Below, one piece after another: positions 9,719 to 17,795 of a DNA stretch of 64,000 nt. Origin of the DNA: Thalassotalea sp. G2M2-11 (GTDB lineage Bacteria; Pseudomonadota; Gammaproteobacteria; Enterobacterales; Alteromonadaceae); assembly GCF_017168195.1 (NCBI RefSeq), contig NZ_JADNYL010000002.1, forward strand, positions 496,001 to 560,000. The letters run 5' to 3'. Below the pieces are notes generated by a model. It was not told the DNA's origin, did not search any database, and was given only the letters and a program-made list of their open reading frames with translations. The stretch's first letter is position 1; every line of letters begins with the position of its first letter. Made by a program: the position numbers and the translations under genes.

Positions 9719-10102
9719 TTATAGTGACTGGCGAAGAGTATTTGCAGGAAGTAAGGTTTTTAATGTTTGATAGAACAATTCTTGTTCGATTGGTTTTGCA
9801 ATAACCGCATCAAACAATGGGTATTCCGCAAGCGCTTCCACATCAGATAAATCTTGAGTGGACATAAAAATTAACGGGGTTTGTTTGGTTTCAACTTTTG
9901 ATTTCAAGTTCTTAGTCAATTGCACACCATTCATCAATGGCATCAAGTGATCAACAACGTAAAGATCAAATGCAGCTGATTGCGCTTTGGTAAAAGCATC
10001 TAAACCATTCGAGGCTGTTTGCACAGTGATCCCCCATTTACCTAGTAACTCTGTTAACAGAGTTAATACAGGAGATTTATCATCAACTACCAAAGCATGC
10101 AT
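9719..10102 (-). CDS. Single-domain response regulator (CheY-like REC)
   Basis: A 127-residue receiver domain with no output domain. The acidic pocket is VVDD (Asp7/Asp8). The phosphoacceptor is Asp51 in [11 protein letters not shown] conserved Ser/Thr lies in FMSTQD and the Lys in VIAKP near residue 103. No histidine kinase is adjacent. The start lies 18 bp after the stop of a 40-residue membrane-peptide gene on the same strand, so the pair is probably one transcript driven by the FNR-box promoter further upstream (inference). Its partner and function are unknown. It could be a CheY-type signalling protein or a phosphorelay intermediate. Confidence 0.85.
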   Translation of the reverse strand: MHALVVDDKSPVLTLLTELLGKWGITVQTASNGLDAFTKAQSAAFDLYVVDHLMPLMNGVQLTKNLKSKVETKQTPLIFMSTQDLSDVEALAEYPLFDAVIAKPIEQELFYQTLKTLLPANTLRQSL

Positions 10103-10120
10103 TATTATTCTTCTTATTTA

Positions 10121-10243
10121 TTAGTTTAAAACTGTTAACCAGCCCATCAACATTGGTAATAAAGGTGCTGCAAATAATGCGGCTAATGCTGCAAACAAAT
10201 GACGTTTTGATGAGCTATCTTTAAAATTATCATGATGTGACAT
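10121..10243 (-). CDS. Small single-pass membrane protein, 40 residues, unknown
   Basis: A 40-residue reading frame with a polar, His/Lys-rich N-terminus (MSHHDNFKDSSSKRH) followed by about 23 hydrophobic residues (LFAALAALFAAPLLPMLMGW), a predicted single transmembrane helix. The ribosome site AGGAAG lies 9 nt before the ATG. I do not recognise the family; it does not look like CydX or KdpF. A perfect FNR box sits 84 nt upstream of the start at a class II distance, so it is probably induced when oxygen is low. The response regulator follows after 18 bp. Coding status rests on the ribosome site, the hydrophobic pattern and the dedicated promoter. Confidence 0.65.
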   Translation of the reverse strand: MSHHDNFKDSSSKRHLFAALAALFAAPLLPMLMGWLTVLN

Positions 10244-10293
10244 CTTTTACTACTTCCTAATAAACTACAAAATGAACGGCGCGGATTCTAGCT

Positions 10294-10334
10294 TATTTAG
10301 GCAGTTATAGATAGTGATTTTTGATCTAGATCAA
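10294..10334 (-). promoter_or_regulatory. FNR-type (class II) promoter: box plus -10
   Basis: TTGATCTAGATCAA at 10321-10334 is a perfect palindrome and matches the FNR/EtrA/Anr consensus TTGAT-N4-ATCAA at all ten defined positions. On the minus strand, TAAATA at 10299-10294 is centred 31 bp from the box centre, the spacing of class II FNR promoters (box at -41.5, start near 10286). It points to the 40-residue membrane peptide and the response regulator. On the other side there is only a terminator. Confidence 0.8.
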
Positions 10335-10366
10335 TTATTTTTCATATGACAAAATTAGTGGATATA

Positions 10367-10394
10367 AAAAAACCAGTCATTCGACTGGTTTTTT
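10367..10394 (-). terminator. Rho-independent terminator of the TonB2 operon
   Basis: Twelve-bp stem AAAAAACCAGTC/GACTGGTTTTTT with loop ATTC. It lies 17 nt past the stop of the TPR gene. The A and T flanks would let it work in both directions. Confidence 0.9.
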
Positions 10395-10411
10395 TAGTTG
10401 AGGAAATCTAA

Positions 10412-11659
10412 CTAAATAGCTTTTCCTTTACGCTGTGCAGTATCTTTTATATAGCTCACCCAACCCCGTGCACTTTTACGAGTTTTAGGGTCTTTCATTG
10501 CTTTTTGAATCGCTGCATAGGCGGCTTTATAGTTACCTAAGTAGAAATTAGACTCAGCAATTGCCATGTAAGTTCTACCTTTGTTTTTAACACCAAGCTC
10601 AATCGCTTTGTTAAGTGCAACAACGGCCTTCTTAAACTGCTCGTCTTGTGCCAGTAAAGAACCTTGCTTACCATAGTGTTTAGCTTCATTTGTCATTTTA
10701 GCTAACTGACCATAGTATTTTGCTGCTTTATCAATATTTTTCGCAGCATGCCAAGCATTTGCCAGTGATGCGATATTTTTATCATCAGGCTTAACTAAAC
10801 CTGAATCAATATGCTTCTCTAGCAACATTGCAGATTTATATGGCATTTCACTTTGTGCATATAAACTCGCTAATGTTCTTATCTCTGACTCTTTCTCAAG
10901 ATATCCTTGCTTATAAGCTAACTCTAAGGTTGCCATACCGCGCTTATAATCTTCAATCAATAGATAGAAGTTACCTAATTGTTTCCAAAATGCTTTTTCT
11001 TCTGGAAACAATTGCACAGCAATTTCAAGCACATCAACCGCATTCTTATACTGTTTACGCTCATAATATGAGGTTAATTTAAGTATGTATGGGTTTTTAT
11101 TATGCTTGTCGCCATAAGCTGCAATTGCCTTATCAGCTGGTGTGATCATCTTATCTAGACGCTTAAGTTCATAATTGGCATTTGCAATTTTAACCCAAGT
11201 ATCACCATCTGACTTACAAGTGAAGTCCATCCAAGCATAATAGTTTTTCAACGCACCTTCATAAGCTTTAGTTTGCATTTGAAGATCAGCTAATAGCTTG
11301 ATTGACTCACCTTGGTCTCCTTCATTAAGCATATCAGGAGCAACAGCTTGCTTTAAATAGCGAATAGCATTGGCTTCATCGCCTAATGTGGCATACATAA
11401 CAGCAATATAACGCGCAAGGATAGCTTTATCGTATTCACCTTTGGCAGTGATTTCTAACAATAAAGCTAAGGCACCTTTTACATCATCAGCAGAGTAAAG
11501 CTCGAAAGCCTTACCCACTTTTTTACCAACTGACGGCCCCATGATCTGGGTTTTACGTTTAGGTTTATCAGCACAACTGGTATCAGTATTTGCCGATGCA
11601 GGTAAATTAACTAAAGCTAAAGAAGCTATTAATGTAAAAGATGTAAATATCTTATTCAT
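10412..11659 (-). CDS. Periplasmic TPR-repeat protein of the TonB2 operon
   Basis: A 415-residue secreted protein. A Sec signal peptide (MNKIFTSFTLIASLALVNLPASA, cleavage after about residue 23) is followed by a string of TPR-like helix pairs across the protein, for example GDEANAIRYLKQAV, QLGNFYLLIEDYKRGMATLELAY and ALNKAIELG. It is the last gene of the six-gene operon, 2 bp after tonB2. TPR proteins occupy this place in Alteromonadales TonB2 clusters. The usual view is that they scaffold the periplasmic side of the transport complex, which I only infer here. A strong terminator follows. Confidence 0.85.
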   Translation of the reverse strand: MNKIFTSFTLIASLALVNLPASANTDTSCADKPKRKTQIMGPSVGKKVGKAFELYSADDVKGALALLLEITAKGEYDKAILARYIAVMYATLGDEANAIRYLKQAVAPDMLNEGDQGESIKLLADLQMQTKAYEGALKNYYAWMDFTCKSDGDTWVKIANANYELKRLDKMITPADKAIAAYGDKHNKNPYILKLTSYYERKQYKNAVDVLEIAVQLFPEEKAFWKQLGNFYLLIEDYKRGMATLELAYKQGYLEKESEIRTLASLYAQSEMPYKSAMLLEKHIDSGLVKPDDKNIASLANAWHAAKNIDKAAKYYGQLAKMTNEAKHYGKQGSLLAQDEQFKKAVVALNKAIELGVKNKGRTYMAIAESNFYLGNYKAAYAAIQKAMKDPKTRKSARGWVSYIKDTAQRKGKAI

Positions 11660-11661
11660 TT

Positions 11662-12276
11662 TTAATTTTCCCCCATCTTAAAGTCTAATTGAACCGTTAA
11701 ACCAGGTTGACGCATAGCTTTTCCATCAACAACTTTTGGCTTGTACTTCCACTTACGTAGCGCACGTTTAGCTTCACGATCAAACACACGTTTTGGTTGC
11801 GAGTCGATTACTTCAACATCTTCTACACCACCAATTTCATTGATAGTAAACGACAGTTTTACCCAGCCCTCTTTACCATCACGTGCTGCTTGTATTGGGT
11901 ATTTTGGCTCAATACGTACAATCGGTGTTGCATCGCCGTCTCGTCCAAATCCCGCACCTGGTGCTGAAATACCCGCATTAGCACCAGCTAACTGCACACC
12001 TGGCATATTAAACGTTAACCCACCGGTATCAGCGTTTGTTTCAGGCTCTGGCGCTTGAGGCTTAGGCGGCGTTTTAGGCGGCGGTGGCGGCGGTGGCGGC
12101 ACACGACGTCTTTGCTCAGCTGCTGATTTAGGCGGCGTAGTGTTTACTTCTACAATAATGTTTTCTAGTTTTTCTTCTTCTCGACGATCACCGCTAGAGA
12201 TAAGAAAAGCCATAAAGGAAAACAGTGCAAAAGTAACAGCTGCGCCTAGTAGTATTGATACTAATAAGCGAACCAT
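11662..12276 (-). CDS. tonB2: TonB-type energy transducer
   Basis: A 204-residue TonB protein that couples the inner-membrane proton-driven ExbB/ExbD motor to outer-membrane receptors. It has one N-terminal membrane helix (about residues 3-27), a Pro-rich periplasmic arm with a run of eight prolines and KPP repeats, and a C-terminal TonB domain with IEPKYPIQAARDGKEGWV and ALRKWKYKP. ATG 12276 is preceded by AAGGGG at 7 nt. A longer frame upstream overlaps exbD2 and lacks support. It starts 4 bp after exbD2 and belongs to the TonB2/TtpC operon. Confidence 0.93.
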   Translation of the reverse strand: MVRLLVSILLGAAVTFALFSFMAFLISSGDRREEEKLENIIVEVNTTPPKSAAEQRRRVPPPPPPPPKTPPKPQAPEPETNADTGGLTFNMPGVQLAGANAGISAPGAGFGRDGDATPIVRIEPKYPIQAARDGKEGWVKLSFTINEIGGVEDVEVIDSQPKRVFDREAKRALRKWKYKPKVVDGKAMRQPGLTVQLDFKMGEN

Positions 12277-12280
12277 ATAA

Positions 12281-12682
12281 CTACCCCTTAGCTGCAGCGA
12301 TAGAGATTCGGTCGATGCCCGCTTCTTTAATTGCATCCATTACTTTAACAACTACACCATGTTTAGCGTCTTTGTCAGCCTGAACAATAACAACTTCACT
12401 TGGTTGTTCAGCAAGTAACTTCTCAATATTTGCAGCTACACGCTCAATATCAACGCGACGCTTGTCTAACCAAATTTCACCAGTGTCTTTCACCGCGATG
12501 AAAATGTTTGCTGACTTTTGTTTAGACTGATTTGCCGCTTTAGGTTTATTAACTTCAATACCTGCTTCTTTAACAAAAGAAGTGGTTACGATAAAGAATA
12601 TAAGCATGATAAATACGATGTCTAGCATCGGCGTCATATCAATTGCCGCTTCTTCCTCTTCACGAATACGTTTACGTGCCAT
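12281..12682 (-). CDS. exbD2: Biopolymer transport protein ExbD/TolR family
   Basis: A 133-residue ExbD with one membrane helix and a periplasmic domain. The proton-carrying Asp is in TPMLDIVFIMLIFF near residue 21, preceded by the charged cytoplasmic start ARKRIREEEEAAID. The C-terminal half has the usual VIVQADKDAKHGVVVKVMD. With ExbB2 it forms the proton-motive stator that drives TonB2. Spacing is 12 bp after exbB2 and 4 bp before tonB2. Confidence 0.95.
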   Translation of the reverse strand: MARKRIREEEEAAIDMTPMLDIVFIMLIFFIVTTSFVKEAGIEVNKPKAANQSKQKSANIFIAVKDTGEIWLDKRRVDIERVAANIEKLLAEQPSEVVIVQADKDAKHGVVVKVMDAIKEAGIDRISIAAAKG

Positions 12683-12694
12683 TCTAATCTCTCT

Positions 12695-13219
12695 CTAGTG
12701 ATGAGGTAAACTGTCAACCAGTTTAGCCTTTGCTAGTTTAACTTTCGCGTCTAATCTTGAACTAAAAAATACCCCTGATAATGCCGCAACCATACCCGCC
12801 ATCGTTGGGATTGTTGCCATTGAAATACCAGATGCCATTAGACGAGGGTTACCTGTACCTTGTTGAGCCATGGTTTCAAATACTGAAATCATGCCCGTTA
12901 CTGTACCCAGTAAGCCAATTAGTGGGCACATTGCCACTAAGGTTTTAATCGTAATCATGTTACGTTCAAGTAATTCTGCCGTTTCGGAGATCCATGTATC
13001 TCTAATACGATGTGCATACCATGATGTAGTATCAGTTCTAGCGTCCCATTTGGCGATAATATCATCGCGCATTTTTGGGTAAACAGATGCTAAGAACCAA
13101 TAACGCTCTACCATCATAATCCACATCAATAAGAGAGCAAAGGCGACAAAGTAAAGTACGTTACCGCCAGTTGCAATAAAACTCCTGACAGATTCTACAA
13201 GCTCTATCAGGAATAACAT
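12695..13219 (-). CDS. exbB2: MotA/TolQ/ExbB proton-channel protein
   Basis: A 174-residue ExbB-type protein with three membrane segments: about 15-38, then the pair in ITIKTLVAMCPLIGLLGTVTGMISVFETM and ATIPTMAGMVAALSGVFFSSRL. This is shorter than E. coli ExbB (244), as usual for ExbB2 of vibrios and relatives. Its start codon overlaps the stop of ttpC (TAATG), suggesting translational coupling. It works with ExbD2, TonB2 and TtpC as an inner-membrane motor. Confidence 0.93.
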   Translation of the reverse strand: MLFLIELVESVRSFIATGGNVLYFVAFALLLMWIMMVERYWFLASVYPKMRDDIIAKWDARTDTTSWYAHRIRDTWISETAELLERNMITIKTLVAMCPLIGLLGTVTGMISVFETMAQQGTGNPRLMASGISMATIPTMAGMVAALSGVFFSSRLDAKVKLAKAKLVDSLPHH

Positions 13220-14568
13220 TACTTAGACTCCTTCTCTGCGATTTCAGCAATTAAACCAGCACTTTGCTCGTCTAACTTGTGAAGCACAGACTTACTACGA
13301 CCAGCAACAATGCTGTGTACTAAGATTAATGGTAAAGCAGCAATTAGACCTAACGCAGTAGTTACAAGCGCTAATGAGATATTACCTGCCATGATTTTCG
13401 GGTCACCTGTACCAAACAATGTGATCGTTTGGAAAGTTAAAATCATACCGATAACCGTACCTAATAGACCCATAAGTGGTGCGATTGCAGCAAACATCTT
13501 AATTAAGCTAATACCACGATCAACAGTTGGTGTTTCACGTAAAATCGCTTCATCAAGTTTTAATTCTAATGTTTCAGCATCAGCGTCTTTGTTTTCTTGA
13601 TATACCGTTAATAAACGACCTAATGGGTTGTTTGTATTAGGCTGATCCATATTCTTCTGTTGAGCTTTCATTTTCGAAGAAACAGCACTTAAAACAATGA
13701 CACGCTCTAAGGCAATTAATAGACCAATAATCAACAATACAGTGATTGCATAACCAACTGTACCACCTTGATGATAGAATTCTTCCAATGTTTTCTTACG
13801 CGTTTCTAACGTTAAGATAGCGCCACGAGAAGGATCAAGATATACCGGAGCATAACCAGACGTTTCACCAAAGAAGTCAGAAGCAGTGTCAGCAATATAG
13901 CCTGCAGGTTGTTTCGCTAGCGGCTGAATTTGACCAACTTCATCGTTGTAGTTCAAATAACCATTTGCAGAAACAAGGTTAAATGTACCGATACGCGTGA
14001 TTGTTTCTGTTGATTTAGTGCCGTCTAAGTTAGTCACTTCAGCAGAGAACTGTGAAATTTCACCTGATTGCGTCATTTCTGTTTGTAAAGCAAACCATAA
14101 CTCTTCTAGTTGCTCTAATTCAGGAATTGCTTTTGCATTTGCGATAGCGTCTAATGCTTCACCACGACCTGGGTACTGAGCACTAACAATTGAAGTAGCA
14201 ATTTGGCCATAAGCATCAGCGGCTGCAGCACGGCTTACACCGAACATTTCACCTAAGGTACCTTTAGCGTTGTCTAATTCAACTTCTTTTTGCGCTAACT
14301 TAATTTCGTTGTCAGCATATTCTTTGGTTAAACGCTTGTTACGCGCTTGCTCATCAGCTAACTGTTTTTTCGCTTTGTTTAATAACGCTTGCTTATCAGC
14401 ACGAGCAGACATAAATTCTGCTTCACGTTTTTTATCAATTTTAGCTTCAGAAAGACGATCCGACTTTACTTGCTTTAGTAGTTCATTTAAATCGTTTGCA
14501 CTCGCTGAAGCAGTCATACCTGCTGTCATTGAAGCTGCAAGCAATACAGAATTAATTACTTTTTTCAT
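13219..14568 (-). CDS. ttpC: TtpC-type protein: coiled-coil periplasmic domain fused to a MotA/TolQ/ExbB domain
   Basis: A 449-residue protein. A signal-like N-terminus (MKKVINSVLLAASMTAGMTASASA) leads into a long charged coiled coil (about 25-105: LKQVKSDRLSEAK, LADEQARNKRLTKEY). A periplasmic segment follows, then one membrane helix (VGYAITVLLIIGLLIALERVIVL, near 272) and the C-terminal proton-channel pair (MFAAIAPLMGLLGTVIGM and LALVTTALGLIAALPLIL). TtpC of Vibrio is known to be needed for TonB2-dependent uptake. The architecture and operon position fit that family. It overlaps both neighbours by one base (TAATG). Confidence 0.9.
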   Translation of the reverse strand: MKKVINSVLLAASMTAGMTASASANDLNELLKQVKSDRLSEAKIDKKREAEFMSARADKQALLNKAKKQLADEQARNKRLTKEYADNEIKLAQKEVELDNAKGTLGEMFGVSRAAAADAYGQIATSIVSAQYPGRGEALDAIANAKAIPELEQLEELWFALQTEMTQSGEISQFSAEVTNLDGTKSTETITRIGTFNLVSANGYLNYNDEVGQIQPLAKQPAGYIADTASDFFGETSGYAPVYLDPSRGAILTLETRKKTLEEFYHQGGTVGYAITVLLIIGLLIALERVIVLSAVSSKMKAQQKNMDQPNTNNPLGRLLTVYQENKDADAETLELKLDEAILRETPTVDRGISLIKMFAAIAPLMGLLGTVIGMILTFQTITLFGTGDPKIMAGNISLALVTTALGLIAALPLILVHSIVAGRSKSVLHKLDEQSAGLIAEIAEKESK

Positions 14569-15347
14569 TATTGGGCTCCTGCAGCAAATACTGGTAATTT
14601 AGTTAAATCTAATGGTAATTGTTTACGTGCCATGCGGATACCGTCAGTGATAGGCTTAGTATATTCATCACCTAACTCTTCCCATGAACGCGTTTCATTA
14701 TTCCATACCCAAGAGTTTTTCATATCAAGTGACTGAGCAACAAAAGATACACGGCCCATGTGTAAGAAATCAGCCGTTAATTTTTGGCCACCTAAATCGA
14801 TTTCACCTTGATACACACCGAAAATAGTACCGTAGTTAGCTTCAATCTCATACGCTTCTAACACCAAACGGAATTGCTCAGAAACAGAAACATTTGAGTT
14901 ACCCATTACATCACGTAAGCCTAGAATACGCTCACGACGTGCTTCAATGTTCATTGGTACATCTAATTCAACAAACTTTTCTAATGTATCAATCATCTTG
15001 TACATTAGAGGAACAACACCTTGCTTAGTTTTATCAATACCATCAATTTGCTTTTGCAATGACTTGATGTTGGCATTTTGATCATCAACCATCAGCTGAA
15101 CATGATCATTGTATTGAGATAAAATTTCCGCTTCATCTACTGTTTGACGATACTCTACTAACAAATCGAGCGTTTGATCGTAAATATTATCGATCTTCTT
15201 TTGCGATCTTTGAGAAGCAGTAAAATTCTTTGCTTCAGCTTTGTGTAGTTCAGTTAATGCATCTGCAGAAGCGAAGTTGCTTGCTGTTAATGCTAATGAG
15301 CCAATAATCGTCGATGCGATTAGGCTTTTTTTGCTTAATTTGGACAT
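14568..15347 (-). CDS. DUF3450 family periplasmic protein, first gene of the TonB2 operon
   Basis: A 259-residue exported protein. The signal peptide is KKSLIASTIIGSLALTASNFASA. A helical, coiled-coil region follows (about 30-115, with KIDNIYDQTLDLLVEYRQTVDEAEILSQYNDHVQL), then a beta-rich C-terminal part (YGTIFGVYQGEIDLGGQKL, WVWNNETRSWEELG). DUF3450 proteins head TonB2/TtpC clusters across Alteromonadales. A role in the periplasmic part of the transport machine is inferred from context only. I chose ATG 15347; a TTG at 15356 is possible. The promoter must lie in the 686-bp gap upstream. Confidence 0.85.
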   Translation of the reverse strand: MSKLSKKSLIASTIIGSLALTASNFASADALTELHKAEAKNFTASQRSQKKIDNIYDQTLDLLVEYRQTVDEAEILSQYNDHVQLMVDDQNANIKSLQKQIDGIDKTKQGVVPLMYKMIDTLEKFVELDVPMNIEARRERILGLRDVMGNSNVSVSEQFRLVLEAYEIEANYGTIFGVYQGEIDLGGQKLTADFLHMGRVSFVAQSLDMKNSWVWNNETRSWEELGDEYTKPITDGIRMARKQLPLDLTKLPVFAAGAQ

Positions 15348-16033
15348 AGTTCCCAACCATTGCTATTGAATTTTGATAACAAATAATATTGTTAACGCAA
15401 ATTTAATAATCTGCCATTTTTTAAGTTTTTATTTCTCTAGAATAAAACCATGCAATATTCCCAGACGACATAGTTGATGTCAACTGAACATAGTAAAAAG
15501 ACAGTTAATTTAAATATAAATGAATAAATTAACTTTCATTGTAACAATAAAACAACAAGATTTTATCTTGTTATTATCATAAACAGTAATACCACCTCTT
15601 AATACTATGAGAATATATGCTGTTTATGTTTTACTAATTCATTCGTAGTAAGTCAAATTTAATTACAATTATCTTTAATAAATATACTGTTCATATGGTC
15701 AACTCAGAGAATAAAATACGCCAAAAAACACAATCAAACAAATAAAAATCAATAACTTACAACTTATCGCCATTCTCTTGATTCAAAATGTAAAAATTTC
15801 GCAATATTCATGGTTTGACAAATCAGTTCCCCAAAGAAAGATAAATTCATTGTTCCCATATCAAAGGTTTTGAAACAACAATTTATTTGAATTCGGTTTA
15901 ACAACATTTCTTTTTATAAATGAAGGCAACTTACGCTAATCAAGTGCAAACAGCGCAGTTTTATTCGTCCATTTACCGTATTCTATGATAGACTGCCGCG
16001 TTTACATTTCACTTTCAGGTTTTGCCCTATTCG
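15348..16033. other. 686-bp intergenic region upstream of the TonB2 operon and the TSUP gene
   Basis: Very AT-rich and without a convincing gene. It must hold the divergent promoters of the DUF3450-ttpC-exbBD-tonB operon (minus) and the TSUP gene (plus). I see a 14-bp palindrome AGTTGATGTCAACT at 15472-15485, inside a direct repeat ACATAGT, and a perfect hairpin AACAAGAT/ATCTTGTT at 15554-15572. I looked for a Fur box and found no good match. Confidence 0.5.
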
Positions 16034-16810
16034 ATGGAAGTTGTTCTTGATCTTAATTTATGGATAACACTTTGCAGTGTTGGCTTTTTAGCTGGGTTAA
16101 TTGACGCTATTGCTGGTGGTGGTGGTATGTTAACCGTTCCTACCCTACTCACTGCAGGGCTCCCGCCACATATTGCACTGGGTACTAATAAACTAGCCGC
16201 TACTTTTGGCTCGTTTACCGCATCTGTGACCTTCTATCGGAAAAAGCTATTTAATATAGTTTTTTGGCGCACATCACTTATATTTACAGCAATAGGCGCA
16301 ACCATTGGTGCATTAACGGTTCAATTTTTATCGGTGGAGTTTTTAGACAGATATTTGCCTATTTTAATTATCTCAACAGCAGTCTATACCTTGCTGACAA
16401 AAACTGTTGTCCATTACCAAAGTACACTGCCAAGCTCTTCAAAAGCGCTACATGGCAAACAAGCAGTACAAGGCACCCTACTTGGTTTTTATGATGGCGT
16501 GGCTGGCCCAGGAACAGGTGCCTTTTGGACAGCTTCATCCAGTGCACTATATAAAATAAACTTACTGTATAGTTGCGGTGTCGCCCGCTGTAATAACTTT
16601 ATCAGTAACTTTTGCAGTTTAGTTACTTTTATCTACCTTGGGTATGTTAATGTACTATTAGGGCTAGCGATGGGAGTTTTTATTATGCTAGGTGCTTGGG
16701 TTGGGGCTCACTGGGCAATCAAGTTAGGTAATAAGTTTATCAGGCCTGCTTTCGTTATCATCGTTATTGTCATGTCAGTCAATTTAACTTACCAAGCATG
16801 GCTGAGTTAA
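16034..16810 (+). CDS. TSUP-family (TauE/SafE, DUF81) membrane permease, YfcA-like
   Basis: An inner-membrane protein of about 258 residues with seven to eight hydrophobic segments. It has the TSUP signature in both halves: LAGLIDAIAGGGGMLTVPTLL at the N-terminus, ALGTNKLAATFGS next, and YDGVAGPGTGAFW in the second half. It aligns well along its length with E. coli YfcA. Family members export or import sulfite, sulfonates and related organic anions; the substrate here is unknown. The start is uncertain: ATG 16034 lacks a ribosome site, and a TTG at 16022 has AGG close by. priC follows after 6 bp. Confidence 0.88.
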   Translation: MEVVLDLNLWITLCSVGFLAGLIDAIAGGGGMLTVPTLLTAGLPPHIALGTNKLAATFGSFTASVTFYRKKLFNIVFWRTSLIFTAIGATIGALTVQFLSVEFLDRYLPILIISTAVYTLLTKTVVHYQSTLPSSSKALHGKQAVQGTLLGFYDGVAGPGTGAFWTASSSALYKINLLYSCGVARCNNFISNFCSLVTFIYLGYVNVLLGLAMGVFIMLGAWVGAHWAIKLGNKFIRPAFVIIVIVMSVNLTYQAWLS

Positions 16811-16816
16811 CCTATT

Positions 16817-17419
16817 ATGATCACACAACACACGATAGCACGACTTCATCAAGTTCTGGAGAACTTGCATAGCCAAGCCAACGAAATTGATCAACAAAAC
16901 AAGCAGAATAAAGCCTTTTCTTTTCGCAAAGATACGCCGCTTTTTTCAGAAGCTTTATTTCACAGTCATAGTGAGTATTTCGTGCCCTATGTCAACGAAG
17001 TAAAAAACAAAGTTGCAGAGCTTGCTCTATTATTAGAGCAGCATCAACATCAATTCTCAATAGAGCGCTTACAAAAGGTTGAGCAGCAAATCTCGGCAAT
17101 TATTAATGCGATTAAATCGAATCAAACCCTTAATAAAACTTCAGCCAAACAATTCGCTATCAATCAACAAAGAAAATATAAATTAGCAGCACAATCTGTC
17201 ATTGCCTCCTCACAAGCATTACACCAAAAACTAGCTGAAACCTTTGAATTTGAGCGTCGACTTCAAGTGATGTTAGATGAAAAGCAAAAACAATTGTTAA
17301 CGACAAAGCATCAACAAACCATAACGAATGAGATATTAGTCTTACACCAGCGATTAGGTCGCTGCCGTCAAGCAATATCTAAACTTGAACGGCAAATCGA
17401 AATGAGTGAGAAGCGATAA
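16817..17419 (+). CDS. priC: Primosomal replication protein PriC
   Basis: A 200-residue, all-helical protein. Its C-terminal third matches PriC (N''): FERRLQVMLDEKQKQL and LHQRLGRCRQAISKLERQIE, compared with E. coli FERRLREMVAERRARL and ARLARCRHALEKIENRL. PriC helps reload DnaB helicase at stalled forks. It is slightly longer than E. coli PriC (175). It lies 6 bp after the TSUP gene, so the two probably share a transcript, though no functional link is evident. The N-terminal half is poorly conserved, which is normal for the family. Confidence 0.85.
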   Translation: MITQHTIARLHQVLENLHSQANEIDQQNKQNKAFSFRKDTPLFSEALFHSHSEYFVPYVNEVKNKVAELALLLEQHQHQFSIERLQKVEQQISAIINAIKSNQTLNKTSAKQFAINQQRKYKLAAQSVIASSQALHQKLAETFEFERRLQVMLDEKQKQLLTTKHQQTITNEILVLHQRLGRCRQAISKLERQIEMSEKR

Positions 17420-17520
17420 CGTACTCTTATATGTAAGAAAATCGACATAAAAGTATTCGCTTTTTTATGCATCTGACGGTACGCTTAAAGAAAAATAATG
17501 ACTTTTATAGAGGCTAAAAA

Positions 17521-17787
17521 ATGAAAATATCTGACGATATTCATAATTATTATGAAAAGCTGGTAATAGAGCATTTTGAAGCGTTAAAGCTAGACAGTAA
17601 ATATGATGCTAATTTTATCGCCGATCTTACGTGCGTTGTACTCAATCAACTACCAACACGTTATATACGTCATGAAGTTGATATGGCTTTCTATTTACCA
17701 GCATCTGAACGCTTTGAAATGGAAAGTAAAGTTAAAGTAGCAGTAAGCAAGTCACTCGAATTTATGAAACTGCATAACGAAGAGTAA
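17521..17787 (+). CDS. ComFB-domain protein (late competence protein ComFB family)
   Basis: An 88-residue protein covering one ComFB domain: NYYEKLVIEHFEAL at the start and the core DLTCVVLNQLPTRYIRHEVDMAFYL, where LNQLPxRYI is the family hallmark. The Cys cluster of Bacillus ComFB is missing; one Cys remains. ComFB-domain proteins of cyanobacteria have been reported to bind cyclic dinucleotides. Whether this one does is unknown. AGAGG precedes the ATG by 8 nt. It is convergent with a PilZ-domain gene 8 bp away, which is suggestive company. Confidence 0.75.
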   Translation: MKISDDIHNYYEKLVIEHFEALKLDSKYDANFIADLTCVVLNQLPTRYIRHEVDMAFYLPASERFEMESKVKVAVSKSLEFMKLHNEE

Positions 17788-17795
17788 TACGGTTC

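Noticed and set aside
15357-15420. A Fur box before the TonB2 operon
   Set aside because: The best stretch (GATAACAAATAATATTGTT) agrees with the 19-bp consensus at only about ten positions, no better than expected in such AT-rich DNA.
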